A DNA stretch of 64,000 nt from Vibrio atlanticus. Lineage in GTDB: Bacteria; Pseudomonadota; Gammaproteobacteria; Enterobacterales; Vibrionaceae. The stretch is from assembly GCF_024347315.1 (NCBI RefSeq), contig NZ_AP025461.1, positions 1,364,001 to 1,428,000 of the forward strand, in the 5' to 3' direction. The notes beneath the pieces were generated by a model. That model had not been told where the DNA came from, searched no databases, and saw nothing but the letters and a program-made list of their open reading frames with translations. This document shows positions 51,257-60,812 of the stretch, piece by piece (within the stretch, counting starts at the first letter, position 1; each line of letters opens with the position of its first letter). A program made the position numbers and the translations under genes.

Positions 51257-54200
51257 TTAGAAAACAGGGAGAACCATCAGAGTATCAGAGCTTAATGTCG
51301 AACTGTTAGAGCTGCTATTTTGCATCCTAACTAAAGGCGACTCTGATGACGCTTTACCCTCAACCAAAACCTCCGGCACGATGTATTTCGTAATCAAAGA
51401 GGTGGCTTTATCGATGATAATGGGCTTATCCAAGAAGTCCGTGACTCCAGCCTCTCGCGCTCGCTGTTTCGCATCAGCAAACACATTGGCGGACATCGCG
51501 ATAATTGGTACATCTTTATCAAACTCACGAATCAAGCGGGTTGCTTCAAAGCCGTCCATAATTGGCATTTGAAGATCCATGAAGATTATTTCGTAGTCGT
51601 TGTTTTTAGCTAGCTCCAGCGCTTCCTTTCCGTTTTCAGCAAGATCGGCATTTAATTTAGAGCGACTGAAAAATGCTAAAGCTAGATCTTGGTTCAACTC
51701 ATTGTCTTCAACCAATAACACTCTTTGGCCTTTGAACTCTATCTGATAATCCAACTGCAACTCTTGGGCTTTGAAATCGGCTAACGCATCCGAGCTTGAT
51801 CGTGGCAATGTCAGTATAAAGGAGAACTCACTGCCTTGCCCGTAAACACTCTCTACCGTGATTTGACTGCCCATCGCATGCACTAATTTCTGGCTAATGT
51901 TGAGTCCTAACCCTGTGCCACCGAATCGGCGCGTGGTTGTACTATCGGCTTGGCTAAATGCTTCAAAGAGCTTGTGTAGATTCTCATCAGAAATTCCTAT
52001 GCCAGTATCGGCCACCATCACCTTCATAGTCAGACTGTTATCATCTGATTCAACAAGGGCTACAGTTAGCGAGACACTACCAGTTTCCGTAAACTTAATC
52101 GCATTACCAACAAGGTTAAGTATTACTTGGAACAGCCTTAATGGGTCGCCAATCAACGGAGTATCTAGCTCTGGATCTATCGACATAGACAACTTAAGTT
52201 GCTTCTCATCCGCTTTCGATTCCATCAACTCAATGACATCTTGGAATGTCGTCACGGGATCAAATGGGATGCTATCAATGACAAGCTGTCCCGCCTCTAT
52301 CTTAGAGAAGTCGAGGATGTCATTAATGATGCTTAACAGTGAATGCCCCGAACGGTGCACTTTTTCAATATAGTTTCGAGCAACAGGATTAGATATTTCG
52401 CCAATGGCCAGATAAGACAAACCAATTATTGCGTTCATTGGCGTTCTAATTTCGTGACTCATATTGGCTAAGAATTCCGATTTAGCTTGGCTAGCCAGAT
52501 CGGCTCTCTGTTTCTCTTCTTCAAGTTGTTCGTTTAGGCGTTTCATTTCTGAAATATCGAACGCCCAAAATAGTGTGGCTACTTCTCCATCAAGCTCAAG
52601 CAAGTAGTAACTAACAAGAGCCACAAAACTACTTCCATCAAACTTCCTAAGCACTAATTCTCGGTTTACTACTTTACCTTTGAGGTTGAGCTCTTTGTAT
52701 AGCGAATCACGATCAGACAAAGAGTTATAAATAGTTTCAACATTTATAGAGTGCAACTCTGTCCGTTCTACTCCAAACAGACGCTTCGCAGTATCATTCG
52801 CATAACGAACCTGTTCCTCGACAACCACACTCGCTGCTATTGGTGAAGTGTTCAAAATGTTATAAAGCTGATGTTGTGCTTTGCGAAGCGCTTCTGTCGC
52901 GTCATTGGCAATCGCTATTTGCTTTGTGAGTTTTCTATTCCAAAATACGATGATTAAGACGATCACCAACGAAAAAAGTGAAATGGTATAAACCAACTCA
53001 TAATCAACTTTCTCGATCGATTTGGGCGCAGCCCATTTAGCGGATATTTTTTGGTGATCTTCAGCGGAAATGCTCTCAATCGCCTTATTCACAATGGAAT
53101 AAAGCAAAGGTTCAGACTTAATGACGTGTAAGGTTGGAGAAAGGAAAAAATCAAGTCGTCCGATAATTCCGACCTCACGATGACCAAATGAATCAATGAG
53201 GTAGTTTAGGACTTCGACAGTATCGATCATGCCATCTAGGGTTTCATCATCCAGTCGGTTAAGCCCATCTTCAGTGGATTCTACTTTCACCCATTCAATA
53301 TTCGGGTATTTCCCGACAATCGCATCGGTATTTGCTGCGTTCTTCAAGATACCGATTTTCCATCCTTCAGCTTCCTCAAGCACCAAGCTACTTATGTCTC
53401 GTCTCGATGCAATAGCTAAACGGCTTGAAAACAGGCTCTTGACTGCTTTGACGTTGTCTCCTAACGAACGGTTCTCTTGTGCTGCGGAGACCAGTTCTAC
53501 TTCATGATGATCAACCAAGCTTCGGGTCTCAGACCAACTTGCAACGTCTACATGGTTGATACTTAACCCTGTTTTCTGCTCAATGAGCGTTAGGTAATCG
53601 TCAATCATACCGATGTATTCACCGGTATTGGATACCGCCTCATAAGGCAACGAATTTGGATCGATACCTATCCGAACATCCGGATTGTCTTTGATCCACT
53701 TCCTCTCTTTTTGGCTTAGATTTAAGATCTCTCCAGTCAAATTACTCGCTTGATAAACATCCGCAATATAGCGTTTCGCCGCATCTCCGAATGAACTAAA
53801 TTGTTCGACTGATGGAAAATAAACATGGTTCCGCTCTAACGACTGAACATCAAAGTAGAAAGTCATCGAACCAGAATTGGTGCTCCCTCCTTTGGTTCGA
53901 TAATTTGCCACCTTGGTGACTGATGAAAAGTGAGAGGTGTTTTTCTTCTCTCCATATTCATCAACTAGGTTACCGATGTACCAAGATTTGATTGGACGAT
54001 TACTATTATCCGCCTGTGCAGTGATCACCTGAAATGAACTGTCCGTATCGAAAATGTCAAAAACTTCGGTTAACTCTTCAAAGCGGTCATTGACGATAAA
54101 ATACGCGGATATTTGCGCTATGATATTCGCCTTTTTAAGCACTTGGCTTAGATCATTCTGAACCTGCATCTCGATAATTTGGCTTAAACCGTCATCGGCC

Positions 54201-55651
54201 TGTTTAAGGTTGTTAATCGCGGCATTGAAGCTGTCTCTGATTTCCTCACTCTTAAAATCAACATAGATCGGATACTCAACTTTATACTCGTCATGTAACG
54301 TTAGCTCTGCCATTTCAATAAAACGAGTATTGGTGATAAACCACTCCAGAACCATTCGTTCAACCATTAACAGGTCAACATTTTGAGCCCTCAATTGTGA
54401 GAATGCCGATTCAAGACCTTCGTAATCTTCGACACGACCAATGTCTAACTTACCCTTCAGTACTTCAACAGAATTTTTAATTGGAGAGGTCTCGTCGAAC
54501 AATAACGCCCCTAGTGATAGGTCGTTCTGAGATTCAAGTTTGAGCTTGCGGCGAGTCAGTGAAACAGGAACAAACTCAACATTAAGAACTTTATCACTTA
54601 GGAAATGAGCATTAGGATCATCAAACTGAACGCCAGAAACAAAGGCAATAGAATTATTGTTGTCGATGGCCTTTCTAGCGGCACTAGGAGGGAGAGTGAC
54701 AACGTCACCCAACTTATACCCCATATCATTAAGAGCACGTTGAATAATGTCGTGTTCTAGCCCGACCGCGGTGCTGTCTGGATACATATACGGAGGGTTA
54801 CCAAAGCCAAATACGCCTTTTAGTGGCACTCGATAAGGAGAGGTATCTAGCCACTTTGATAAAATCTGGTTCTTATTTGCAACGTCAAAAGTTTCAATTT
54901 GTTTGTTGATTAGCGTCAGTAGCTCTGGTTCGTCATTTCGAATCACCATCGACGCTTCTAACTTTTTCCAATGCTCCAAAACATAGTTGACCGCTAGATC
55001 ATGAACGCCAATCTTTTTCGCAAGATCCATAGTGGTGATAGGTTCACCGACCATGCCTTCGACATCACCAGACCCTAACGCACGCACCGCATCAATAACA
55101 TTCTCAAAATCGACTCTTTCGATAGAGCTCAACCTCACTCCTGCACGCTCCAAGTCTATGTTTTCATTTACCATCGCAATGCGGCGTTTATTATTTTGAT
55201 CTAGATTTCCATCGAGTTTTTTGTCGATAGGGACTATCACAGCCACCTGATAAGGAATATAGGGATCACTTGCAAGAAAACGTCCACCTTCACTTGGGTC
55301 GAACTGTTGGAATGGGAACACGTCGCCTCGCCCATCGACTAACGCCGCTTTGGCCTCGACGCGCGAGTTAACTGTGATAAACCGAACATGGACACCAAAA
55401 CGCTGTTCAAGATCCAATGTCCAATCTTTGATGATCCCAGAAACCAGCCCGTCGTCATCGATGAATGAGTACGGGTAATGGTCGGAAAGCGCAATAAATG
55501 TGATGGTCGGTTGGTTTTCCAACCACTGGTTTAACTTAGCATCGGTCACTTCAGCCGCGTTTACACTGCGAATGACTAGTGACCACACCAGTAAGCCAAT
55601 GATAAGAGATAATACAAAACGATTTAGTGACAACATCAAGCCATCACTCAT
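51257..55651 (-). CDS. Giant hybrid sensor kinase with three SBP-type periplasmic domains (EvgS/BvgS-like)
   Basis: 1464 residues from ATG 55651 (overlaps the upstream stop by 8 bases). Membrane/signal helix 10-30; three consecutive solute-binding-protein (family 3) sensor modules (about 48-265, 275-520, 650-875); membrane helix 886-905; PAS about 925-1035; HisKA with H1066 (MSHEIRTP); ATPase 1165-1285 ([18 protein letters not shown]); receiver 1310-1425 with D1359 (FMDLQMP). The natural next domain, HPt, lies after a TAA in the same frame. BvgS-type kinases normally carry it in one chain. It follows the HD-GYP regulator in an operon. Confidence 0.9.
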   Translation of the reverse strand: MSDGLMLSLNRFVLSLIIGLLVWSLVIRSVNAAEVTDAKLNQWLENQPTITFIALSDHYPYSFIDDDGLVSGIIKDWTLDLEQRFGVHVRFITVNSRVEAKAALVDGRGDVFPFQQFDPSEGGRFLASDPYIPYQVAVIVPIDKKLDGNLDQNNKRRIAMVNENIDLERAGVRLSSIERVDFENVIDAVRALGSGDVEGMVGEPITTMDLAKKIGVHDLAVNYVLEHWKKLEASMVIRNDEPELLTLINKQIETFDVANKNQILSKWLDTSPYRVPLKGVFGFGNPPYMYPDSTAVGLEHDIIQRALNDMGYKLGDVVTLPPSAARKAIDNNNSIAFVSGVQFDDPNAHFLSDKVLNVEFVPVSLTRRKLKLESQNDLSLGALLFDETSPIKNSVEVLKGKLDIGRVEDYEGLESAFSQLRAQNVDLLMVERMVLEWFITNTRFIEMAELTLHDEYKVEYPIYVDFKSEEIRDSFNAAINNLKQADDGLSQIIEMQVQNDLSQVLKKANIIAQISAYFIVNDRFEELTEVFDIFDTDSSFQVITAQADNSNRPIKSWYIGNLVDEYGEKKNTSHFSSVTKVANYRTKGGSTNSGSMTFYFDVQSLERNHVYFPSVEQFSSFGDAAKRYIADVYQASNLTGEILNLSQKERKWIKDNPDVRIGIDPNSLPYEAVSNTGEYIGMIDDYLTLIEQKTGLSINHVDVASWSETRSLVDHHEVELVSAAQENRSLGDNVKAVKSLFSSRLAIASRRDISSLVLEEAEGWKIGILKNAANTDAIVGKYPNIEWVKVESTEDGLNRLDDETLDGMIDTVEVLNYLIDSFGHREVGIIGRLDFFLSPTLHVIKSEPLLYSIVNKAIESISAEDHQKISAKWAAPKSIEKVDYELVYTISLFSLVIVLIIVFWNRKLTKQIAIANDATEALRKAQHQLYNILNTSPIAASVVVEEQVRYANDTAKRLFGVERTELHSINVETIYNSLSDRDSLYKELNLKGKVVNRELVLRKFDGSSFVALVSYYLLELDGEVATLFWAFDISEMKRLNEQLEEEKQRADLASQAKSEFLANMSHEIRTPMNAIIGLSYLAIGEISNPVARNYIEKVHRSGHSLLSIINDILDFSKIEAGQLVIDSIPFDPVTTFQDVIELMESKADEKQLKLSMSIDPELDTPLIGDPLRLFQVILNLVGNAIKFTETGSVSLTVALVESDDNSLTMKVMVADTGIGISDENLHKLFEAFSQADSTTTRRFGGTGLGLNISQKLVHAMGSQITVESVYGQGSEFSFILTLPRSSSDALADFKAQELQLDYQIEFKGQRVLLVEDNELNQDLALAFFSRSKLNADLAENGKEALELAKNNDYEIIFMDLQMPIMDGFEATRLIREFDKDVPIIAMSANVFADAKQRAREAGVTDFLDKPIIIDKATSLITKYIVPEVLVEGKASSESPLVRMQNSSSNSSTLSSDTLMVLPVF

Positions 55652-56669
55652 CGCTAAACTTCTCTTTAATCGCAAGAATCTCGGGCAACTTAAGAAAGAA
55701 CAGATCAACGATAGTTGGATCAAAATGTTTGCCTTTTTGTTCTTCAAACAAGCTCAGTGCCTCATCAACACTCCACGCTTTTTTGTACGGTCTCTCTGCT
55801 GTGAGAGCATCAAACACATCAGCAACCGCGGCAATACGCCCTACCAAAGGAATATCTTCACCCGCGATCTGGTTTGGGTAACCGCTGCCATCCCATTTCT
55901 CGTGATGATATTGCGCCACCTGAATCGCCATACGCATCAGTTTGGAATCACTCTGCCTGCCGAGGATTTCAACACCATATTCGACATGCTTTTGCATAAT
56001 TGTCCACTCGTCGGCGTCTAATTTACCCGGCTTGAGTAACACGCTATCGGGAATACCAATCTTGCCAATATCATGCATTGGAGCCGCGTCACGCAGAGTT
56101 TCAGCGTCTTCGTCTGTCATGCCTAATGCCTTGGCTAAAATTTCGCAATAATGGCTCATACGCATCACGTGCATACCCGTTTCATTATCTTTGAATTCAG
56201 CCGCCCTACCCAATATGTTCAGCGTCTCTAGCTTACCGAGATTGATCTCTTGAGTTTTCTCTTTTACCTGACTAAACAACGCGCGTTGTTGATCATAAAG
56301 CGCGATATGCGTTTTCACACGCTGGAGTGCGATTGCAGGGGTTATCGGCTTGGTTAGGTAATCGACAGCCCCCAAGGAGAGCCCTTTTACTTCGGCTTCA
56401 GGTCCAATTTTGGCAGTAACGAAGATAATGGGGATATGCGCGGTGTTGGGCTGTTCTTTGAGCTGTCTGCAAACTTCATAACCGTCAATATCAGGCATCA
56501 TGATATCGAGGAGAATGAGGTCTGGCTGAGGCACCATCTTGGCTATCTTGATGCCAATGGTACCGTTAATTGCTACTTTGACTTGATAGGTATCTTTAAG
56601 TATTGCAGTCAACACATCCAAATTGCTTGGGGTGTCATCTACGACTAACACTATGGGTTTACGACTCAT
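55644..56669 (-). CDS. HD-GYP response regulator, c-di-GMP phosphodiesterase type
   Basis: 341 residues. Receiver domain 1-120 with D55 (LLDIMMPD) and Lys in YLTKPI, then the HD-GYP domain (about 145-335): H199-D200 in MHDIGKIGIPD, HHEKWDGSGYP and DVFDALTAERPYK. It degrades c-di-GMP when active. Its gene overlaps the giant kinase by 8 bp, so the kinase (with the HPt) most likely phosphorylates this receiver. Confidence 0.93.
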   Translation of the reverse strand: MSRKPIVLVVDDTPSNLDVLTAILKDTYQVKVAINGTIGIKIAKMVPQPDLILLDIMMPDIDGYEVCRQLKEQPNTAHIPIIFVTAKIGPEAEVKGLSLGAVDYLTKPITPAIALQRVKTHIALYDQQRALFSQVKEKTQEINLGKLETLNILGRAAEFKDNETGMHVMRMSHYCEILAKALGMTDEDAETLRDAAPMHDIGKIGIPDSVLLKPGKLDADEWTIMQKHVEYGVEILGRQSDSKLMRMAIQVAQYHHEKWDGSGYPNQIAGEDIPLVGRIAAVADVFDALTAERPYKKAWSVDEALSLFEEQKGKHFDPTIVDLFFLKLPEILAIKEKFSDE

Positions 56670-56720
56670 TGATACCTCGTATAAAAATCAAACAGTTATA
56701 AATATAGTGTAGAACGATTT

Positions 56721-56894
56721 TTAGAGGTTAATCAGAAAAAATAGCAATTGTTTATTGAAAATGAAGAGTAGATCTTCGAGTGACATCAAACCAACGTTTG
56801 TCGAAGTATGACCAGTCAAAAATTCGGCATCCATCCTTTGAATGTGAACCAGATAAAAACCATCGATTAGTTCAACAAACACTCGCTTAAAATC
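56721..56894 (-). CDS. Possible small protein after the DHH gene
   Basis: An open frame of about 57-60 codons (FKRVFVELIDGFYLVHIQRMDAEF...) overlaps the stop of the DHH gene. No ATG start; a TTG at 56903 or a GTG a few codons later would be needed. It reads like plausible protein but has no recognised family. Confidence 0.25.
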   Translation of the reverse strand, partial: DFKRVFVELIDGFYLVHIQRMDAEFLTGHTSTNVGLMSLEDLLFIFNKQLLFFLINL

Positions 56895-57867
56895 AACAGA
56901 CAATCAACTGAGGACGAATTAGATCATAAACAAAACTTTGTTCATTAGAGTGATTAAAGACTTGATTAACGACACCACCAGCCATATGTGAGTGTCCTCC
57001 ACCAAACCCAGCACCTGTATCATTCAAAGCTCTCTTTATCACCTTAGCTACATCATTTTTGGGGCACTCAGAACGCAATGAAACGAATGTTCTCTCATGG
57101 CTACGAGCACTTAACACTACTATATCTATTTCATCAACGGTCAATAGAAAGTCGCCAAGCACTCCCAGCATATTTTTGGGGCACCCTTCTGGTAAGCTGC
57201 CAAATGCACAATTGCCGTCTTTCCTAATAGTTTCAAACATGGAATCAAATAACTTCAATTCTTGATATTCGATTTGATTGCGACAAATACGATTTACCAT
57301 ATTCATATCGGCACAGCTTTGGAGTTGAAAGAGAGCTTTGATATCAGCTTTGTTCATTGCTCGGGTAAAATTTGCCGTATCGAACGTTAATCCAACAAGT
57401 AAAGCCGTTGCTACGCGCTCTGGAATAGGCAGATCGTAATGATTAAAGTACTCAACCATAATGGAAGCTGTTGCGCCATAGTTAGGTCGAATATCTGAAA
57501 ACCAAACGAAACTGGGTGCTATAACCTGATGATGATCGATCACACCAACTTCTATACCTGGTAAATCGGTAACGTTTTTTTCACCAATACAGCCATCCAC
57601 AACAATGATTTTATCATTGGGTTTTAGATCTAATCGGTGTGACTTAACGATGGGAATATCAAGCCACCCAATCAAATTATGTAAAGAAACACGGTCAATA
57701 AAGCCTTGATAGGTAATGAGGGGTTTAAAGCCCTTCTTCCTAAGTAAATAAGCGAGAGCAAAAGCGGAGCCTACCGCATCATGATCAGGAAAGTCATGAG
57801 CTTGAATGATGATTCGTTCACAGTCCTTCAGGCGTTCCAGAAAATCGTCAAATGAGAAAATAGACAT
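56893..57867 (-). CDS. DHH-family phosphoesterase
   Basis: 324 residues. DHH motif residues: DFPDHDAVGSA (28-38), VVDGCIG, VIDHHQV (metal-binding DHH), and C-terminal DHHA1 motif GAGFGGGHSHMAGG. Family members cleave nanoRNA, pAp or cyclic dinucleotides (pGpG, c-di-AMP). The exact substrate is not set, but the many c-di-GMP enzymes nearby make pGpG worth testing. TAAGGTG ribosome site. It begins 8 bp after a tiny membrane protein gene. Confidence 0.88.
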   Translation of the reverse strand: MSIFSFDDFLERLKDCERIIIQAHDFPDHDAVGSAFALAYLLRKKGFKPLITYQGFIDRVSLHNLIGWLDIPIVKSHRLDLKPNDKIIVVDGCIGEKNVTDLPGIEVGVIDHHQVIAPSFVWFSDIRPNYGATASIMVEYFNHYDLPIPERVATALLVGLTFDTANFTRAMNKADIKALFQLQSCADMNMVNRICRNQIEYQELKLFDSMFETIRKDGNCAFGSLPEGCPKNMLGVLGDFLLTVDEIDIVVLSARSHERTFVSLRSECPKNDVAKVIKRALNDTGAGFGGGHSHMAGGVVNQVFNHSNEQSFVYDLIRPQLIVC

Positions 57868-57875
57868 ACTTCACC

Positions 57876-58010
57876 TTAACCTTTGAGCTTTTCTATTGTA
57901 TTGAGAACAGTTTCAGTACCACTATCCAATTGACTAACCATCTCATCTCCATGTTGAATTCCAATAAAAACGCCGATAGCGATTAAGAGAAGAGCAATAA
58001 TTTTTAACAT
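57876..58010 (-). CDS. Tiny membrane protein (44 aa) upstream of the DHH gene
   Basis: MLKIIALLLIAIGVFIGIQH then a polar tail (GDEMVSQLDSGTETVLNTIEKLKG): one membrane helix and a helical cytoplasmic or periplasmic tail. GGTGGTA ribosome site. It sits in an operon with the DHH gene, 8 bp before it. No family is recognised. Confidence 0.55.
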   Translation of the reverse strand: MLKIIALLLIAIGVFIGIQHGDEMVSQLDSGTETVLNTIEKLKG

Positions 58011-58259
58011 GAAAATACCACCATCTATAAATAAAGCGAATCAATTGAGCTCTATAAGTAAGAACAACACCCTCCTAAGCCTCTCAAATAGAAGCAAATT
58101 AAGAAACACTCCTCCCAAATTAACTAAAACTTGCTCACATTTAACAAAACAAACATTGACTTATATCTCATTGCGATTGATGCGCTATTGAGTGATATTC
58201 AACTAGATTATATGGTCTTGAGCTCATCTGACACTACGGCCATACGGAAGACTTATCTA

Positions 58260-60068
58260 ATGACACGGAATAGAATTGTCACAGGTATGCTATTTGCGCT
58301 AGCACCAACTCTTAGTTTTGCTAACGCTGACAATCAATTTGAATTTTCGCACTCTAAACAGGGAACTGTATGTTCATCTAATCCTGATATTTGGCAACTT
58401 GGCGGAGAGCTGCAAGTTGATGCTCCTATTTCGCTGAATGGCAAGGTCATCACTCGCGGCGGACAAAAAAAAGCAAGCAATAATGTTGACCTATTTGCAG
58501 GACAAGAGTCCTCTACCGAACAACAATACATGACGAGTTCTATCGGATGTATACAATCTGACGACCCAATGTCATTGGTTGGTGCTGTCGCATCTTTATA
58601 CGAAGTACAACACACCACATTGAGCAGCTCAGACATCCCACCACCAGTTCGAGAGCCTGATCTGCCCAAAGCGCCAGAAATCGTCAAAGACCAATTTGAA
58701 ACCAAAACTCAATTTGATCAACGCGTCGAAAAATTGCGAATAGAACGACAACAACAGATAGCCGCTATACAACTTAAATACCGTCAACAAGTAGAAGCTC
58801 GAAATGCCAAAATTCGAGTCCTACAAGAAGGGGCAGACTCTCGAAAGGGCAACTTGGGCGTGCAAAAAACTCGACTCGTTGCTAAGGCTTTTAGAGATGT
58901 AATGGGTAAGCCGGTCGTCACAACAAAGAGTTATGATGCTGAAAACCAGCAAATGCACCTGTTGTTTAAAGCGTCAAATCAAAACTATCAGCGAGACATT
59001 ATTCTAAACGTGCCTCAAGAACAGGCTCGTGATGTCTTTAGCAATATCGATAAGCTTGATCTCGCACTCACCTACTCTTACGACGAGAACCAATTAGAGC
59101 TTGTAAATATAAAAGGCAACTACAATGACGTGATGTACTCCGGCGATGTGGCTAAAAGCAATTATCAACCGGAAGCTCTGAGTGTGGTTCTTAACAGTGG
59201 CTCAAGCAGTGCCGGGACTCCAGGGCTAGAGATGCAAAACCCTAACTTAATCGATGCGTTTGAAGTCGATTCACGCCTATCGGCAACGGACAACACCGCC
59301 TCTGATGAATTGAAACAACTACTTAATGGCTTTGTGCCTGTGGAAAGTAATTCATCCAACTGGTTCTTCAACCTATCTATAGAAGATTACGCAAATTCAG
59401 ATCAAGTAGCCTTTGCGCGCAGCAGTGGTGAAGTGATGTCTGACGTCGCGACAAAAGTTCTGGGTGTTCCAGAAAGGCACGTCTACGAGCTCATTGACCG
59501 TGACGCAACCAGTGGTGCGATTAAAGATAAGTTACGTTTAATGTTAGACAACGTCGATGAAGGCGATACGGTTTACTTCTACTACAGTGGACACGGTATC
59601 CCTGCAATTCCCGATAATGATCCTTACATTCTCCCGCAAGATAAAATCCCTGACTACATAACTGATGATGAGTTCTTCAAACTCGACAACCTCTACAAAA
59701 CACTGTCAAACAGCAAAGCAGGCAAGATTGTCGTGATGGTAGACAGTTGCTTCAGCGGAGCGACTGATGGTGTATCGGTCATCAAAGGGGTTGCCGCATC
59801 AAGACTGGCACCGAAAAAAGTCAGTATCGATCCTGAGCGTATGGTCGTGATCACCGCGGGACGCGATAAAGAATATTCCAATATGTACCAAGAAAAAGGT
59901 CATCGTCTGTTTAGTTATTACCTCATGAAGTCAATGATCGAGGGAAACAAGAATGTGAATACACTTTATCAAGATGTTTACGACAAAGTGAAATCTGCCT
60001 CTTTTGAGATGGGGGATTTAAAACGTCAACATCCAACAATTACCGGTAACCAGACTATGTCTCTTTAA
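58260..60068 (+). CDS. Secreted caspase-family (C14) protease
   Basis: 602 residues from ATG 58260, chosen because MTRNRIVTGMLFALAPTLSF-A is a signal peptide (upstream extension is not hydrophobic); GGAAG lies 10 bases upstream. Region 135-200 is coiled coil (QFDQRVEKLRIERQQQ). The caspase domain fills about 395-600 with catalytic H445 (YYSGHGIP) and C497 (VVMVDSCFSG). A periplasmic caspase-like enzyme is unusual, as most bacterial ones are cytoplasmic. It is the first gene of a six-gene run of exported proteins. Substrate and control are unknown; there is no neighbouring inhibitor or guide system. Confidence 0.85.
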   Translation: MTRNRIVTGMLFALAPTLSFANADNQFEFSHSKQGTVCSSNPDIWQLGGELQVDAPISLNGKVITRGGQKKASNNVDLFAGQESSTEQQYMTSSIGCIQSDDPMSLVGAVASLYEVQHTTLSSSDIPPPVREPDLPKAPEIVKDQFETKTQFDQRVEKLRIERQQQIAAIQLKYRQQVEARNAKIRVLQEGADSRKGNLGVQKTRLVAKAFRDVMGKPVVTTKSYDAENQQMHLLFKASNQNYQRDIILNVPQEQARDVFSNIDKLDLALTYSYDENQLELVNIKGNYNDVMYSGDVAKSNYQPEALSVVLNSGSSSAGTPGLEMQNPNLIDAFEVDSRLSATDNTASDELKQLLNGFVPVESNSSNWFFNLSIEDYANSDQVAFARSSGEVMSDVATKVLGVPERHVYELIDRDATSGAIKDKLRLMLDNVDEGDTVYFYYSGHGIPAIPDNDPYILPQDKIPDYITDDEFFKLDNLYKTLSNSKAGKIVVMVDSCFSGATDGVSVIKGVAASRLAPKKVSIDPERMVVITAGRDKEYSNMYQEKGHRLFSYYLMKSMIEGNKNVNTLYQDVYDKVKSASFEMGDLKRQHPTITGNQTMSL

Positions 60069-60152
60069 GAGCATGTCTCTTTTAAGATCGTACCACTTTT
60101 AAAACTATTTCAATTTACAACCTATTTGAAACATTGATTAAGGCTTATATCC

Positions 60153-60812
60153 ATGTTTAAGAAAACACTTTTAGCAACATCCGCTCTTCTAATCTCATCA
60201 ACAGCCTTCGCTGCGGATGTAGAGAACTCTAACCTAGATATCGCGTTCCAAGGAGCTCATTTCCAAGGCGCTGGTAATCAAGTAACCATGCTGCGCGTTC
60301 CTGTAACCAACAAAGATACAGGACAAACCCAGTTCTTTGACATGAGCGCAGAGTTCGCAGCCGATAAAAATGGCAACCTGATATTCAAAAATTTGAGTTC
60401 AATAAAATCAGTGGCTTTTACTAGCGCAAACCAACTACTCGCAGGACATTACTTAGACCCAGACAATTGCAGTTGGTTTGTTGAAGGGCCTTCGGTAACT
60501 TCTAACGGCCGATCCAGTTGGAGCTTCTTAAAACCAGCAAATAACATTGGTTGCTTAAACAGTAGTCAGCGTTCAGGACAAGTATTGAGTGGTCCTTTAG
60601 AAGGTAATCAGTTAGTCATCACACAAGATAAAACGTATCAAAAACTGATCAAAACATCTGAGGGCAACCTTAATTATGGTGTGTACAACGGGTATGCCCT
60701 GTCTGCGATGCAGACAGGAAAGAGCATAGGCCTTAGCACTTATAACAAGAGTGGTTTGCATGCAAGTTGGACAATTATGCAAGCACCTTACCCAGGTAAA
60801 AAAGAAGACTAA
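60153..60812 (+). CDS. Secreted protein of unknown function in the caspase operon
   Basis: 219 residues with a signal peptide (cleavage after AFAA, about 21). The mature protein is rich in beta-type patterns (DIAFQGAHFQGAGNQVTML, LLAGHYLDPDNCSWFVEG) with two cysteines (DNCSW, IGCLN) that could bridge. I recognise no family. It lies 84 bp after the caspase gene and shares its stop/start (TAATG) with the next gene, so the two are translationally coupled. Confidence 0.7.
   Translation: MFKKTLLATSALLISSTAFAADVENSNLDIAFQGAHFQGAGNQVTMLRVPVTNKDTGQTQFFDMSAEFAADKNGNLIFKNLSSIKSVAFTSANQLLAGHYLDPDNCSWFVEGPSVTSNGRSSWSFLKPANNIGCLNSSQRSGQVLSGPLEGNQLVITQDKTYQKLIKTSEGNLNYGVYNGYALSAMQTGKSIGLSTYNKSGLHASWTIMQAPYPGKKED

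Noticed and set aside
55500..56021. Long plus-strand frame opposite the kinase and HD-GYP genes
   Set aside because: Antisense shadow of two well-supported genes, with no recognisable protein features.
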